Position numbers and translations under genes: made by a program | Shown: positions 26,344 through 36,105 of the stretch, piece after piece | Layout of the letters: each line of letters opens with the position of its first letter | How positions within the stretch are numbered: position 1 is the first letter of the stretch | The notes under the pieces: generated by a model | Told to the model about the DNA's origin: nothing | Database searches by the model: none | The model's input: the letters and a program-made list of their open reading frames with translations, nothing else | Source: Deltaproteobacteria bacterium | GTDB taxonomy: Bacteria; Desulfobacterota; Desulfobacteria; Desulfobacterales; Desulfosarcinaceae | Length of the DNA stretch: 36,720 bases | Assembly: GCA_021819735.1 (NCBI GenBank) | Contig: JAKAFO010000007.1 | Coordinates: forward strand, 1-36,720 | Direction of reading: 5' to 3'

Positions 26344-26961
26344 TTAAGCTTTCCCTTCGGACAGCAGCAGCCGGGTGATGTGGCAGGCCCGCTCGATGGC
26401 CGGCGATTGCCCGCTGATAATATCGCAATATATAATCGACTCGTTGGTGCGGACGATCATCTCGGCCAATACTTCCGCCGGACGGGGCAACTGGATGTGA
26501 CCCCCCGCTTCCTGTTCGGCGATGTGTTTGGCCACGGCCGTGATCAGGCGTTCGTGGGCGCTGACGGCATCCCGGGAAAGAATGCGCAACGCATACGGCG
26601 GGTCATGATTGACAAACTCTTGTAACGGCGGAAACGATAAGATCGTCGTCATGAAGTGGCGGTGGACCCCCACGATATGCTCGATACCCGTGCCCGGCGT
26701 CTCCCGGACGGCTCTCTCGAAGGTCGGTTTGGCCACCGACCAGATGATTTCGTCCAGCAACAGCTCCTTGCTGCCCACCCACCGGTACACCTTGGCCCGG
26801 CCGATGCCGAGCTCCTTGGCCAACTCACCCACGCAGATTCGTTTGCCGGCCAACCACTGCCGGCGGGCCAGCTTAAAAATGTCCAAAGGCGTCACGACGG
26901 TATTGGCCTGGGCGGTGAGCGCCGCGCTTAAAGGCGTTTCTTTTGCGTAGTTCGATTTCAA
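26344..26961 (-). CDS. TetR family transcriptional regulator
   Basis: RICVGELAKELGIGRAKVYRWVGSKELLLDEIIW HTH; overall TetR/QsdR-like length. Confidence 0.85.
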   Translation of the reverse strand: MKSNYAKETPLSAALTAQANTVVTPLDIFKLARRQWLAGKRICVGELAKELGIGRAKVYRWVGSKELLLDEIIWSVAKPTFERAVRETPGTGIEHIVGVHRHFMTTILSFPPLQEFVNHDPPYALRILSRDAVSAHERLITAVAKHIAEQEAGGHIQLPRPAEVLAEMIVRTNESIIYCDIISGQSPAIERACHITRLLLSEGKA

Positions 26962-27024
26962 AGCGGTATATGTCCCTTGCGGAAAATGGATTTGTTCGGT
27001 TATGCCAAATTCGGATGATTTATG

Positions 27025-27312
27025 TCAATGGTCTTGATGCGCGCCCAAAACCGCATTCCCAGTATTGTCTCTTATGATCGGCTGCCGTATGCGATCGTCA
27101 TATAGGGCCACATCCGGCTGTCCCTGGAAATGCTTCGAAAGATTACACAAATATTCATTGTAGCACTTCGTTGCCTTCTCGTGATCTACTTGGCCGTTTA
27201 AAATCGCCTCAATTATCTCTTCGCATTTTTCTGGATTGATCGTGTGCACAGGATTTTTTTTGTTGCACCTGAAAAAAATAAAAAGTAGATAGGTGCGCTG
27301 CAAAACAGACAT
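27025..27312 (-). CDS. Possible small orphan ORF
   Basis: MSVLQRTYLLFIFFRCNKKNPVHTINPEKCEEIIEAILNGQVDHEKATKCYNEYLCNLSKHF...; plausible acidic helical protein but lower GC than its neighbours and no recognised domain. Confidence 0.3.
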   Translation of the reverse strand: MSVLQRTYLLFIFFRCNKKNPVHTINPEKCEEIIEAILNGQVDHEKATKCYNEYLCNLSKHFQGQPDVALYDDRIRQPIIRDNTGNAVLGAHQDH

Positions 27313-27473
27313 CTCTCCTTGTTTTGCCTGGACGTCGGCAAGCGTGCAGGCCACACCGCGAGTCGCCCGGGGAGAAGACCGATTCCCAGAATGCAGCCTT
27401 TTCCCATGACCAGCCAATCCCGGCAGAAGGATCATGGGATCTGCAATCAGTTAACGGTAATGGAGGTCACGCA

Positions 27474-27611
27474 ATGGGCAATCTTGAATTCGGCTTAACT
27501 ATGATTGTGGTTGGAATGGGCGGCACGATGATCGTATTGGGCCTGTTCGCCGTTCTGATGACGCTTCTGAAAAAAGTATTTCCCAACCGGGAAGATGAGG
27601 CCGCCGAATAA
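27474..27611 (+). CDS. OadG-like sodium pump decarboxylase gamma subunit (45 aa)
   Basis: MGNLEFGLTMIVVGMGGTMIVLGLFAVLMTLLKKVFPNREDEAAE, single-TM OadG pattern, directly upstream of oadB-like gene. Confidence 0.85.
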   Translation: MGNLEFGLTMIVVGMGGTMIVLGLFAVLMTLLKKVFPNREDEAAE

Positions 27612-27640
27612 CCGGCGGTAGCGAAAGGGGAGATTTCACC

Positions 27641-28786
27641 ATGTTCGATGCCATCGTCAATGGATTGAGCGGTCTGGGCGCCGGTCTTGTTGAGCTGCAC
27701 TGGTCCAACCCGGTGATGATCGCCGTGGGCGGACTCTTGCTCTACCTGGCCATCAAAAAGGATGTGGAACCGCTGCTGCTCGTTCCCATCGGCTTCGGTG
27801 CCATCCTGATCAACATCCCGCTGGCCGGCCTGATGGAAGAAGAGGGATTTTTACGCACCATTTATAATATGGGCGTGGCCAACGAACTTTTTCCCCTGCT
27901 GATCTTCATCGGTATCGGCGCCATGACCGATTTCGGTCCCTTGCTGGAAAACCCCAAAATCTTCTTGTTGGGCGCCGCCGGCCAGTTCGGCATGTTTTTG
28001 ACCCTGGGCCTTGCCCTTCTATTCGGATTTTCCAAGCTGGATTCCGTGGCCATCGGCGTCATCGGAGCATGTGACGGCCCCACCGCCATCTATGTGACCT
28101 CCAAGTTCGCTCCCCATCTGCTGGGCGCGGTATCCGTGGCGGCCTATTCGTACATGTCCCTGGTACCGGTGATCCAACCGCCCATCATGCGGCTGCTGAC
28201 CACCGAAAAGGAACGCACCATTGTGATGGACACCGGGGACACCAAACCGGTGTCGAAGGAAGCACGCATCGCTTTCCCCATCGTGATCACGGTGATCGGC
28301 GGGTTGATCGCGCCCAAGGGGCTTCCGCTCTTGGCCACCATCATGCTGGGCAACCTCATGCGCGAGAGCGGGGTGGTGGGGCGACTCGCCAAGGCCTCGG
28401 AGAATGAGATCGCCAACGTGGTCACCTTGCTGCTGGGCATCTCCATCGGCGCCACCATGGACGGCCGGCTTTTCCTCAAAGGCGAAACCCTGCTGATCCT
28501 GGCTTTCGGCTTCCTGGCCATCTGCCTGGACACCGTGTGCGGCGTGCTCTTCGGCAAGCTCATGAATCTGGTCACAGGCGGCAAGATCAATCCCCTGATC
28601 GGCGCCGCCGGCATTTCGGCCTATCCCATGGCCGCCCGCGTGGCCCAGCGCGAGGGCCTCAAGTACAACAAGTTCAACTTTCTGCTGATGCATGCCATCG
28701 GCGCCAACACGGGCGGCCAGGTCGGCTCGGTCATGGCCGCCGCCATCATGCTCTCGGTGCTCCAGGGCATGGGGCTCGTGCCCTGA
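27641..28786 (+). CDS. oadB: Sodium ion-translocating decarboxylase beta subunit
   Basis: LLLYLAIKKDVEPLLLVPIGFGAILINIPLAGL...GIGAMTDFGPLLENPK...GACDGPTAIYVTSKFAPHLLGAVSVAAYSYMSLVPVIQPPIMRLLTTEKER. Confidence 0.95.
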   Translation: MFDAIVNGLSGLGAGLVELHWSNPVMIAVGGLLLYLAIKKDVEPLLLVPIGFGAILINIPLAGLMEEEGFLRTIYNMGVANELFPLLIFIGIGAMTDFGPLLENPKIFLLGAAGQFGMFLTLGLALLFGFSKLDSVAIGVIGACDGPTAIYVTSKFAPHLLGAVSVAAYSYMSLVPVIQPPIMRLLTTEKERTIVMDTGDTKPVSKEARIAFPIVITVIGGLIAPKGLPLLATIMLGNLMRESGVVGRLAKASENEIANVVTLLLGISIGATMDGRLFLKGETLLILAFGFLAICLDTVCGVLFGKLMNLVTGGKINPLIGAAGISAYPMAARVAQREGLKYNKFNFLLMHAIGANTGGQVGSVMAAAIMLSVLQGMGLVP

Positions 28787-28809
28787 TATAGAGCAGCATT
28801 CCAAAGCAT

Positions 28810-28852
28810 AAAGCCCCGGAGGTCCGCGCATGCGAACCCCCGGGGCTTTTTT
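28810..28852 (+). terminator. Rho-independent terminator after oadB
   Basis: aaagccccgg ... ccggggcttt followed by TTT. Confidence 0.9.
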
Positions 28853-28867
28853 ATCGCCGGCGAATGA

Positions 28868-30124
28868 CTACAGCCAGATGATATGAATCAGGATGTGGCA
28901 GGCCAACACGGCGGCCACCGAAAAGGGGATGCTGAATTTCAGGTAGCGGACCAGTTCGACCTTGCCCCCCTGCTTTTCCAGAATGCCGCAGGCAAACACA
29001 TTGGCCGTGGCGCCCACGGGCGTGATGTTGCCGCCGATGCCCGTGCCGACCAGCATGCCGTAGAGCAACGACCAGGCCTCGATGCCGAAAACCGCCGCCA
29101 GGTTCTGGCACACGGGAATCATGAGAATGGTGTAGGGCACGTTGTCCATGAACGAGGAGAGGGCCACCGAGATCCACACCAGGAAGGCCAGCATGGCCGC
29201 CGGATTGTCGATGCCCACATGCACCACCAGGTCGGCGAAGTCCTTGAGCAGACCCGAGGCGTTGAGGGTGTAGATCACCATGAAGACGCCCATGATGAAG
29301 AAAAAGGAGTTCCAGTCGAACTCCACCAGCATCTCTTTGAGATAGTTGCGCCCCATGACCAGGGCGATGACGCCGACGGTAAAACCCACGATGCCCGGCC
29401 GCACGCCGAACTCCGGACCGATGGCCAGGGAGGCCACGCCCAGCACGAACAGGATGGAGGCGCCTTTGGTGGTGGCGATGGCTTCGCGGGCCACGCTCAC
29501 CGGTTTTTTCATGCCGCGCAACTGGAAGAGCATCACTGCCATGGCAACGAAAACCCCGAACAAGGTGATGGTGCCCAGCCCGAGCTTGCCGTGAAACCAG
29601 TAAAAGTCCAAGGGCTTCATGCCGGTCTCCATGGCCAGGATGATCGAGGGCGGATCGGCCACCATGGTCAGGGTGGTCACCACGTTGGAACTGATGGCGA
29701 TGGGGATCAGGTAGTTGAACAGATCGCTTTCCATCTTGCGGCTCACCGAGATGGCCACGGGCGCCATCATCAGCACCACCCCCACGTTCTCCATGAAGGC
29801 CGAAAGGAAGGCCGTTAAAATGCACAAGTAGAAGATGATATATTTCTCGGTTTTGACCCGGGCCAGGATGCGGTTGGCGATCAGGTCGGGCATGTGGCTC
29901 TGCATGAAGACGAACGAGACCATCATGAAGCCCCAGTAGATGCCGAGCACATCCCATTTGACGGCCTTGAACAGGGCATCGGCGGGCGGCAGGATGCCGC
30001 TGACGATCAAGACGGCGGCGGCGCCCAGGGAGGCATAGGCGATCTTGACCTTGCGGCTCAGGGCCAGGGCGTAACAGAGGACGAATACGGCCAGGACGAC
30101 GATTTTCTCCATTCCAGGGGTCAT
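28868..30124 (-). CDS. SLC13/ArsB-type (ion transporter superfamily) permease
   Basis: Multi-TM; AFMENVGVVLMMAPVAI and FMDNVPYTILMIPVCQN repeats, GTGIGGNITPVGATANVFACGI; AAGGAG RBS. Confidence 0.88.
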   Translation of the reverse strand: MTPGMEKIVVLAVFVLCYALALSRKVKIAYASLGAAAVLIVSGILPPADALFKAVKWDVLGIYWGFMMVSFVFMQSHMPDLIANRILARVKTEKYIIFYLCILTAFLSAFMENVGVVLMMAPVAISVSRKMESDLFNYLIPIAISSNVVTTLTMVADPPSIILAMETGMKPLDFYWFHGKLGLGTITLFGVFVAMAVMLFQLRGMKKPVSVAREAIATTKGASILFVLGVASLAIGPEFGVRPGIVGFTVGVIALVMGRNYLKEMLVEFDWNSFFFIMGVFMVIYTLNASGLLKDFADLVVHVGIDNPAAMLAFLVWISVALSSFMDNVPYTILMIPVCQNLAAVFGIEAWSLLYGMLVGTGIGGNITPVGATANVFACGILEKQGGKVELVRYLKFSIPFSVAAVLACHILIHIIWL

Positions 30125-30168
30125 TTGATGGCTCCTTTATGATGAAGTGTTGGATGGCAGAGTCGAAT

Positions 30169-30897
30169 TCACTTATTCCAAAAGCGCATTCCGATCAACC
30201 CGATTTCGAACAGCAGGTAGAGCGGCACGGCCATCAGCATCAGGTTGAGGATGTCGGGCGTGGGGGTCACGATGGCCGCCACGATCAAGATGCCGACTAG
30301 GGCATAGCGCCGGTAGCCGGCCATTTTATGGGGATTCACCAGGCCGACGCGGGCCAGCAGCATCATCACCAGGGGCAGTTCGAAAATCAGACCGAAGCCG
30401 AAGACCACCCAGAAGCAGAACGACACGAACTTTTTGACCGAAATCAGGGCAACAATATCGGTGGTTTCGTAGCTGAGCAAAAAACGGATGCCGTAGGGCA
30501 GGGTGATCGAAAGGCAGAAGAACATGCCCAGGGCAAACAAGATCACGGCCGCGGACCAGAAGCCCCACAGGCTTTGGCGGGTGAAGCCCGGCCGATACCT
30601 ATGCACTACCGAAAGCAGGGCATAGAGGGTGTAGGGCATGGCCCCCATCAACCCCAGGGCCAGGGCGATCATCAGAAAAGCGAGGAAACTGTCCGGCAGG
30701 CCATAGGCCACCAGTTTGGCCCCCGAGAGGCGCTGCAGATAGGCGAGAACCGTTTCGGCACAATAATACCCGCCCACGGCCAGCACGGAGATCACAACCG
30801 CGGCGCGGATCACGGCCTTGCGGGCAAGGGTCAGGAGCGCATTGAAATTATGGGCGCGATCGTCGTTATCGGGGGCGGGCAGTTCATTGGGTTCCAA
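30169..30897 (-). CDS. tatC: Sec-independent protein translocase TatC
   Basis: Six-TM protein; MPYTLYALLSVVHRYRPGFTRQ, FLLSYETTDIVALISVKKFVSFCFWVVFGFGLIFELPLVMMLLARVGLV, RRYALVGILIVAAIVTPTPDILNLMLMAVPLYLLFEIGL. Confidence 0.92.
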   Translation of the reverse strand: MEPNELPAPDNDDRAHNFNALLTLARKAVIRAAVVISVLAVGGYYCAETVLAYLQRLSGAKLVAYGLPDSFLAFLMIALALGLMGAMPYTLYALLSVVHRYRPGFTRQSLWGFWSAAVILFALGMFFCLSITLPYGIRFLLSYETTDIVALISVKKFVSFCFWVVFGFGLIFELPLVMMLLARVGLVNPHKMAGYRRYALVGILIVAAIVTPTPDILNLMLMAVPLYLLFEIGLIGMRFWNK

Positions 30898-30908
30898 CGC
30901 GGTGGCCT

Positions 30909-31355
30909 TTAAACTTTGCCGAAGACAAATTTGCCGATCAGTTCTTCGATGTCCAGGGGCGCTTCGGTATCGATGATGGTGTCGCCCGGTTTGAGCGTCT
31001 GGGGCGATCCGCCGACCGTCAAGCGGATGAATTTGTCGCCGATCAACCCGGAGGTCTTGATCGATGCAATTGCGTCATCCTTGATTTCGAGTCCATTTTG
31101 GATCTTCAACTGGACTACGGCCATCTGGGTTTTCATGTCCAACCCGATGCTGTCCACCCGGCCCACCTCCACGCCCGCCAATTCGACCGGGGCACCGGTT
31201 TTGAGTCCGGTGACCGTAGTAAAATAGGCGCTGAGCGTGTAGTAATCGCCACCGAACATTTCCATGCGTCCCAGGCGAATCGCCAGATAGGCCACACAAA
31301 GGACTCCGATCAATACGAAAATCCCAACCGCGGTCTCAATGCCTTTCCTTTGCAT
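30909..31355 (-). CDS. mlaD: MlaD-family (MCE domain) phospholipid transport protein
   Basis: METAVGIFVLIGVLCVAYLAIRLG-like N-terminus (KGIETAVGIFVLIGV), YTLSAYFTTVTGLKTGAPVELAGVEVGRVDSIGL, TSGLIGDKFIRLTVGGSPQTLKPGDTIIDTEAPLDIEELIGKFVF. Confidence 0.94.
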   Translation of the reverse strand: MQRKGIETAVGIFVLIGVLCVAYLAIRLGRMEMFGGDYYTLSAYFTTVTGLKTGAPVELAGVEVGRVDSIGLDMKTQMAVVQLKIQNGLEIKDDAIASIKTSGLIGDKFIRLTVGGSPQTLKPGDTIIDTEAPLDIEELIGKFVFGKV

Positions 31356-31395
31356 GCGAATCCTCCATTATACCTCTGGACGTCGATCGTCCACG

Positions 31396-32157
31396 TTATT
31401 CCAAACAACCCTTTTCCATTTTTGCTTCGCCGTTGATGAAGGCCCGGATGGCTGGATTGCTGCTGAGCTGAATCTCCCGGCAACTGCCCTGGAAGATAAT
31501 CAGGCCCTCGTCGAGCATGGCGATGCGCTGGGAGATGAAAAAAACATCCGGTATCTCATGGCTGACCATGACGCCCGTAAAGCCAAAGCGCGTCTGGTAG
31601 TCCGAAATCATCTGGTGGGCGGCTTTCTTGCGTATGGGGTCGAGGCCGGTGGTCGGTTCATCGAACAAAATGATTTCAGGCTCCGTGACCAGCGCCCGCG
31701 CCATGGCCACCCGCTTTTTCATGCCGCCGGAGAGTTGCGAAGGATAAACGGACGCGAGCTCCGCGATATCCAGTTGCGCCATCTTATCCAGCACTTTGGG
31801 GCGGATGGCCGCCGACTTGAATCCTCTCTTCTCCTTGAGCGGCAGCGCGATGTTTTCATACACATTCATGGAATCGAACAGCGCCGTGCCCTGGAACATA
31901 TAGCTGCACTTGGATTTGATCGCCTTGTGTTCGGCAGGCGCCATCTCATCCAGGGCACGGCCGTTGAATAGAATCCGGCCCCGGTCGGGATCGAGCAGCC
32001 CGATGATATGCTTGAGCAGCACGCTTTTGCCGATGCCGCTTTTGCCGATGATGGTGGTGATCTGGCCTCGAAGAATGGTCAGGTCAACCCCCTTGAGCAC
32101 CTGATTGGTGCCGAAGGCCTTGTGAACCCCTTTGAATTCGATCAGCGGTGTCGTCAT
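31396..32157 (-). CDS. mlaF: MlaF-family ABC transporter ATP-binding protein
   Basis: MTTPLIEFKGVHKAFGTNQVLKGVDLTI, Walker A GKSGIGKSVLLKHIIG, LSGGMKKRVAMARAL signature, IILFDEPTTGLDPI. Confidence 0.95.
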   Translation of the reverse strand: MTTPLIEFKGVHKAFGTNQVLKGVDLTILRGQITTIIGKSGIGKSVLLKHIIGLLDPDRGRILFNGRALDEMAPAEHKAIKSKCSYMFQGTALFDSMNVYENIALPLKEKRGFKSAAIRPKVLDKMAQLDIAELASVYPSQLSGGMKKRVAMARALVTEPEIILFDEPTTGLDPIRKKAAHQMISDYQTRFGFTGVMVSHEIPDVFFISQRIAMLDEGLIIFQGSCREIQLSSNPAIRAFINGEAKMEKGCLE

Positions 32158-32168
32158 AGGAGATATCG

Positions 32169-32981
32169 TTACAGTAAAAAGGAGGTCAGAATATAGTCCG
32201 CAACCAGGATGACCACGCACGAGAGCACCACCGCCGAGGTGGTGGAAAGGCTCACGCCCTTGGCCCCGAAGGCCTCCCTGCGAAAGTGGGTGTAGTATCC
32301 CTGATAGCAGCAAATGGTGGTCGCCAGGGCCGCAAAGCACAGCGCCTTGATAAACCCGCCGGTGATATCGCTCATCTCCACGCTCGATTCCACCCGGGCG
32401 AAATAGGTGCCGGAATGCAGGCCCAGGAGCAGCGAACCGGTCACATAGCCGCCCACGATGCCGATGACATCGAACAACGCCGTCAGCAGCGGAAAGCTGA
32501 TGAGCGCAGCGGCCATGCGTGGGCTGAACAGAAAGCGGATCGGCTGGATATCCATGGTTTCCAGGGCATCGATCTGTTCGGAGATCCGCATGATGCCGAT
32601 CTCCGCCGCCATGGCCGAGCCGGCGCGGGCGATCACCATGACGGCCGTGAGCACCGGCCCCATCTCGCGAATCAATGACAAGGCCACGGCCGCGCCCAGC
32701 ATGCCCTCGGAGCCGAATTTGACGAGGGTATAATAGCCCTGCAAGCCGAGCACCATGCCGGTGAAAGCGCCGGTCAGGCTGATGACGAACAGCGATTTGA
32801 AACCGATGAAATAGAGCTGGTCGAAAATCTTGTCGATCTGCCAGGGCCAGGAGAAGATGTGGCGCAGGCCCTGGAGAAAAAAAAGGCCTGCGCGTCCCAT
32901 GGCCTGGACGGCCTCAATGGCGCGCTGGCCAATGAGGGCGATGGGGCTTGGCTTTGGGGCGGCTTTCTCGATTTCAGACAT
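32169..32981 (-). CDS. mlaE: MlaE-family ABC transporter permease
   Basis: FIGFKSLFVISLTGAFTGMVLGLQGYYTLVKFGSEGMLGAAVALSLIREMGPVLTAVMVIARAGSAMAAEIGIMRISEQIDALETM. Confidence 0.95.
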   Translation of the reverse strand: MSEIEKAAPKPSPIALIGQRAIEAVQAMGRAGLFFLQGLRHIFSWPWQIDKIFDQLYFIGFKSLFVISLTGAFTGMVLGLQGYYTLVKFGSEGMLGAAVALSLIREMGPVLTAVMVIARAGSAMAAEIGIMRISEQIDALETMDIQPIRFLFSPRMAAALISFPLLTALFDVIGIVGGYVTGSLLLGLHSGTYFARVESSVEMSDITGGFIKALCFAALATTICCYQGYYTHFRREAFGAKGVSLSTTSAVVLSCVVILVADYILTSFLL

Positions 32982-33064
32982 AGTCAATTCAAATCCTGCT
33001 CTTCACGGCTGCTCGATATCGGCCGATGAAGGCCGAAGAGGGGCTGCAAGCGCGTTGCCTTCGC

Positions 33065-36055
33065 TCAAATGGTTTGCAGCGTCAGGGGCCGATCCTTCAG
33101 TTGGTCGTTGGCCGCGGTCAGATGCTCCTGACCGGCGATCGCCGCCACGCCCCATGGATGGCCGGCACCCAGGTAGGTCTCGCACACCCCCAACACCCGC
33201 TCGCGGCTGACTTGCAGCAACTGGGCTTTGAAGGCTTGGCGGGATTCGTCGTCCAGGCCCACGATCATGCGGAAGAAGGCCTTGCGGGCCGCCGGTCCGG
33301 GCGGGTCCGGTTTATCGATCTCCGAGCAGACCTGCAAGACGGCCTCCTTGATATCTTCGTCGGTGATGGGCGCTGTGCGGATGAAGTCGGCGGCGCCGGC
33401 GTAGACCTTCAGGGTCTGGACGATGTGCGGATCGCGGTAGGAGGCCAGGCTGAAGAGCCCGTTTTCGGGGTTGTAGAGCGCAAAGCCGCCATAGGCCCCG
33501 CCCTTTTCGCGGATCTCGCGGTGCAGGTAGAGCGAGCGCAGCATCTTGCCCAATACCGCCAGGGACGGCGCGTCGGGGTGCCCGAGAAAGACCGTGGGGG
33601 TCGTCTGGGCCACAAAGGCCACGGCCGTGGAGGTGCTCCAGCCTTCATAGGGCAAGGCCTCCTGGGTCTGCATCTCCAGCAGCGGGAAAGCCGTATGCGG
33701 CCGGTCGCGTTTGAAAGCGGTCAACACCGGGCTCTGGCGGGTGCGGCTGCGGGCCGCATCCACCGCCTCGCTTTCGCCGATGGCGGCCATGATGAAGTTG
33801 TCCGGCGTGAAGATCGCCTGGGCAATGCTTTTCAAATAACCGGCCAGCTCGGCCAGCCGGGCATCGTCCAGCTTGGCGTCCAGGTCGCGTACCGTGCGCA
33901 CCTGATGGATGCCGCTCCACAATTCGGCCAGCCAGTTGGTCGGTCCGAAGGTCCGCGACGAGAGGGAGATCGCCAGCCGGTGGCCGTTCTGGACGATCAT
34001 GGCCTCCAGCCCGGAACGGTATTCGCCCAGTAGCTGTTTCAAGCGGGCCAGATCGCTGTTGTCGAACTCGGCGATCAACTCCTCGACGATGCCGTACATG
34101 GGATCGACGTTGCGGTTCAGGCACTTGGCCGAGAGCTGGATCAGCGGCAGGCAGCCCTGGCTCTGATCGTAGAGCACCCGCGCCTGGGCGCTGAGACCCA
34201 GGCCGCCGGTGGCCGCATCGATGCGCCGGGCCAGGCGCACATAATCGTTCTGGCGCGTGCCCATCTTGGTGAAGGTGTAGCAGAAGAACGGCACCCAGGG
34301 CAGCAGCTCCGTTGGAACCGCGGCCGCGCCGGCCGCCCCGTTCAGGTAGTAGATGCCCGAGGTGGGCAGCGCGTAGCGCCACAGGGGCGGATCGGCAAGC
34401 ACATCGCTGGGCGCGTAAATCTGCACCTGGGGCGGAATATCGGTCAGGGCCAGGGTCGGCAGGCAGGAGGCGTCTTCGGCATGCTCCTGGCGTTCCTTGA
34501 GTTTCTGGGCGTCCAGTTCGATCTGGCGGCGCTGGCCGACGCTCAAGGTTTGCCACAGATCGTCCAGTTGCTGCCGGACCTGCTGTTCTTCGGCCTGGGC
34601 CTTGGCCGGGTCCGGCGCCAGGAGCAATCTCACCCGGTGGGGGTTGTCGATCAGGTAGCGCCGGATGCGGCCTTCCAGGAAAGGCCCGGCCGCGATCTCC
34701 CGGTGCAGACGCTGGAAATCGGCATCGAGTTGCAGAATGCGCTCCGGGTCGCCGCCGTGCAGCCAACTGCCGATGGTCATCAGCAGCAATTTGATGCCGT
34801 AGGGATAGGGCGTGTTGGAGATCTCCTTACGGTGGAACTCGATCTGGTGAATGGCCGAAGCGATCGTTTCCGGGTCGAGCCCTTCGCTCACGAGCCGGTT
34901 GAGCGTGTCGAAGACGATCTGCTCCACGGCCTCGGCCGAACTCTCGGCCGTGTCTTTCAAGCCGCAGGAAAAGGCCGTGTCGCGGTTATCGGCATCGTAG
35001 CCGCTGCCGTCGCTCAGGGTGCTGCCCAGGCCCGAATCCATCAGGGCCTTGCGCAGGGGCGAGGCGGCGTTGCCCAGCAGGATCTGCTCGATCACCGTCA
35101 GCGTCAGCACCTCGAAAGTGTCGAAGATGTCGCAGGCCAGCCAACCCAGGGCCACCTGGCACTTGCGGCCCGGATCTTCCCCGGCCGCCAGGGGATAGGT
35201 GTAGCGTGCCGTGCGCGGCGCATTCCAGCGGGGCTGGGTCGGCACATCGGTGGCCGGATCGATGCGTTGGAAGTGGCCCATGATCTTGCCGGCGATGAAG
35301 TCCAGATGGTCTTGGAGCGGCAGATGCCCGTAGGTGTAGAAGTAGGCGTTGCTCGGATGGTAGTGGTGCTGGTGAAACGCCTTGAGCTGGGCGTAGGTCA
35401 GTTGGGGGATCGCGGCCGGATCGCCGCCCGAGTTGTTGCTGTAGGTGGTGTCCGGATAGAGGGCGTTGAGCATCGAGCGGCCCATGACCTGGTCCGGCGA
35501 GGACATGGCCCCCTTCATTTCGTTGTAGACCACCCCCTTGTGTACCAGCATGCGCTTTTCCGCGGCCGAGGCATCGGGTTCGATCTCCAGGCGATGCCCC
35601 TCCTGCTTGAAGCTCAGCTCGTCCAGGTTGGGGAAGAAGGCCGCGTCCAGATAGACATCCATCAGATTGTAGAAGTCTTTACGGTTCTGGGTGGAGAAGG
35701 GGTACATGGTCCAGTCGGAAGCCGTAAAAGCGTTCATGAAGGTGCTCAGACTGCGCTTGAGCATGGAGAAGAACGGATCGCGCACCGGAAAGAGCCGCGA
35801 CCCGCACAACACCGTGTGCTCCAGAATGTGGGCCACGCCCGTGGAGTCGGTGGGCACGGTCTTGAATGCCACCCCGAAGGTGTTCTCTTGGTCTTTGATG
35901 CTGATATGCACATGGCGGGCGCCGGTGGCGATATGCGCCAGCCGGTAGCACACGGCGTCCAGTTCGGGCAGATGGGTGATACGGTCAATCCGATAGCCGC
36001 TGAGGGTGTCCCCGATCTTGAGGCCTGGATTGTTGGGATCGCTGGGAAGGGTCAT
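33065..36055 (-). CDS. M16-family zinc metallopeptidase (PreP / M16C-like)
   Basis: HILEHTVLCGS (inverted HxxEH zinc motif), KRSLSTFMNAFTASDWTMYPFSTQNRKDFYNLMDVYLDAAFFP, VVYNEMKGAMSSPDQVMGR. Start placed at MTLPSDPNN (ORF open to 36106). Confidence 0.93.
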   Translation of the reverse strand: MTLPSDPNNPGLKIGDTLSGYRIDRITHLPELDAVCYRLAHIATGARHVHISIKDQENTFGVAFKTVPTDSTGVAHILEHTVLCGSRLFPVRDPFFSMLKRSLSTFMNAFTASDWTMYPFSTQNRKDFYNLMDVYLDAAFFPNLDELSFKQEGHRLEIEPDASAAEKRMLVHKGVVYNEMKGAMSSPDQVMGRSMLNALYPDTTYSNNSGGDPAAIPQLTYAQLKAFHQHHYHPSNAYFYTYGHLPLQDHLDFIAGKIMGHFQRIDPATDVPTQPRWNAPRTARYTYPLAAGEDPGRKCQVALGWLACDIFDTFEVLTLTVIEQILLGNAASPLRKALMDSGLGSTLSDGSGYDADNRDTAFSCGLKDTAESSAEAVEQIVFDTLNRLVSEGLDPETIASAIHQIEFHRKEISNTPYPYGIKLLLMTIGSWLHGGDPERILQLDADFQRLHREIAAGPFLEGRIRRYLIDNPHRVRLLLAPDPAKAQAEEQQVRQQLDDLWQTLSVGQRRQIELDAQKLKERQEHAEDASCLPTLALTDIPPQVQIYAPSDVLADPPLWRYALPTSGIYYLNGAAGAAAVPTELLPWVPFFCYTFTKMGTRQNDYVRLARRIDAATGGLGLSAQARVLYDQSQGCLPLIQLSAKCLNRNVDPMYGIVEELIAEFDNSDLARLKQLLGEYRSGLEAMIVQNGHRLAISLSSRTFGPTNWLAELWSGIHQVRTVRDLDAKLDDARLAELAGYLKSIAQAIFTPDNFIMAAIGESEAVDAARSRTRQSPVLTAFKRDRPHTAFPLLEMQTQEALPYEGWSTSTAVAFVAQTTPTVFLGHPDAPSLAVLGKMLRSLYLHREIREKGGAYGGFALYNPENGLFSLASYRDPHIVQTLKVYAGAADFIRTAPITDEDIKEAVLQVCSEIDKPDPPGPAARKAFFRMIVGLDDESRQAFKAQLLQVSRERVLGVCETYLGAGHPWGVAAIAGQEHLTAANDQLKDRPLTLQTI

Positions 36056-36105
36056 GGCGCTTCGCTCTTCTTTCGGTTGGGGTGGCGGGGCATGGTCGCG
36101 ACGCA

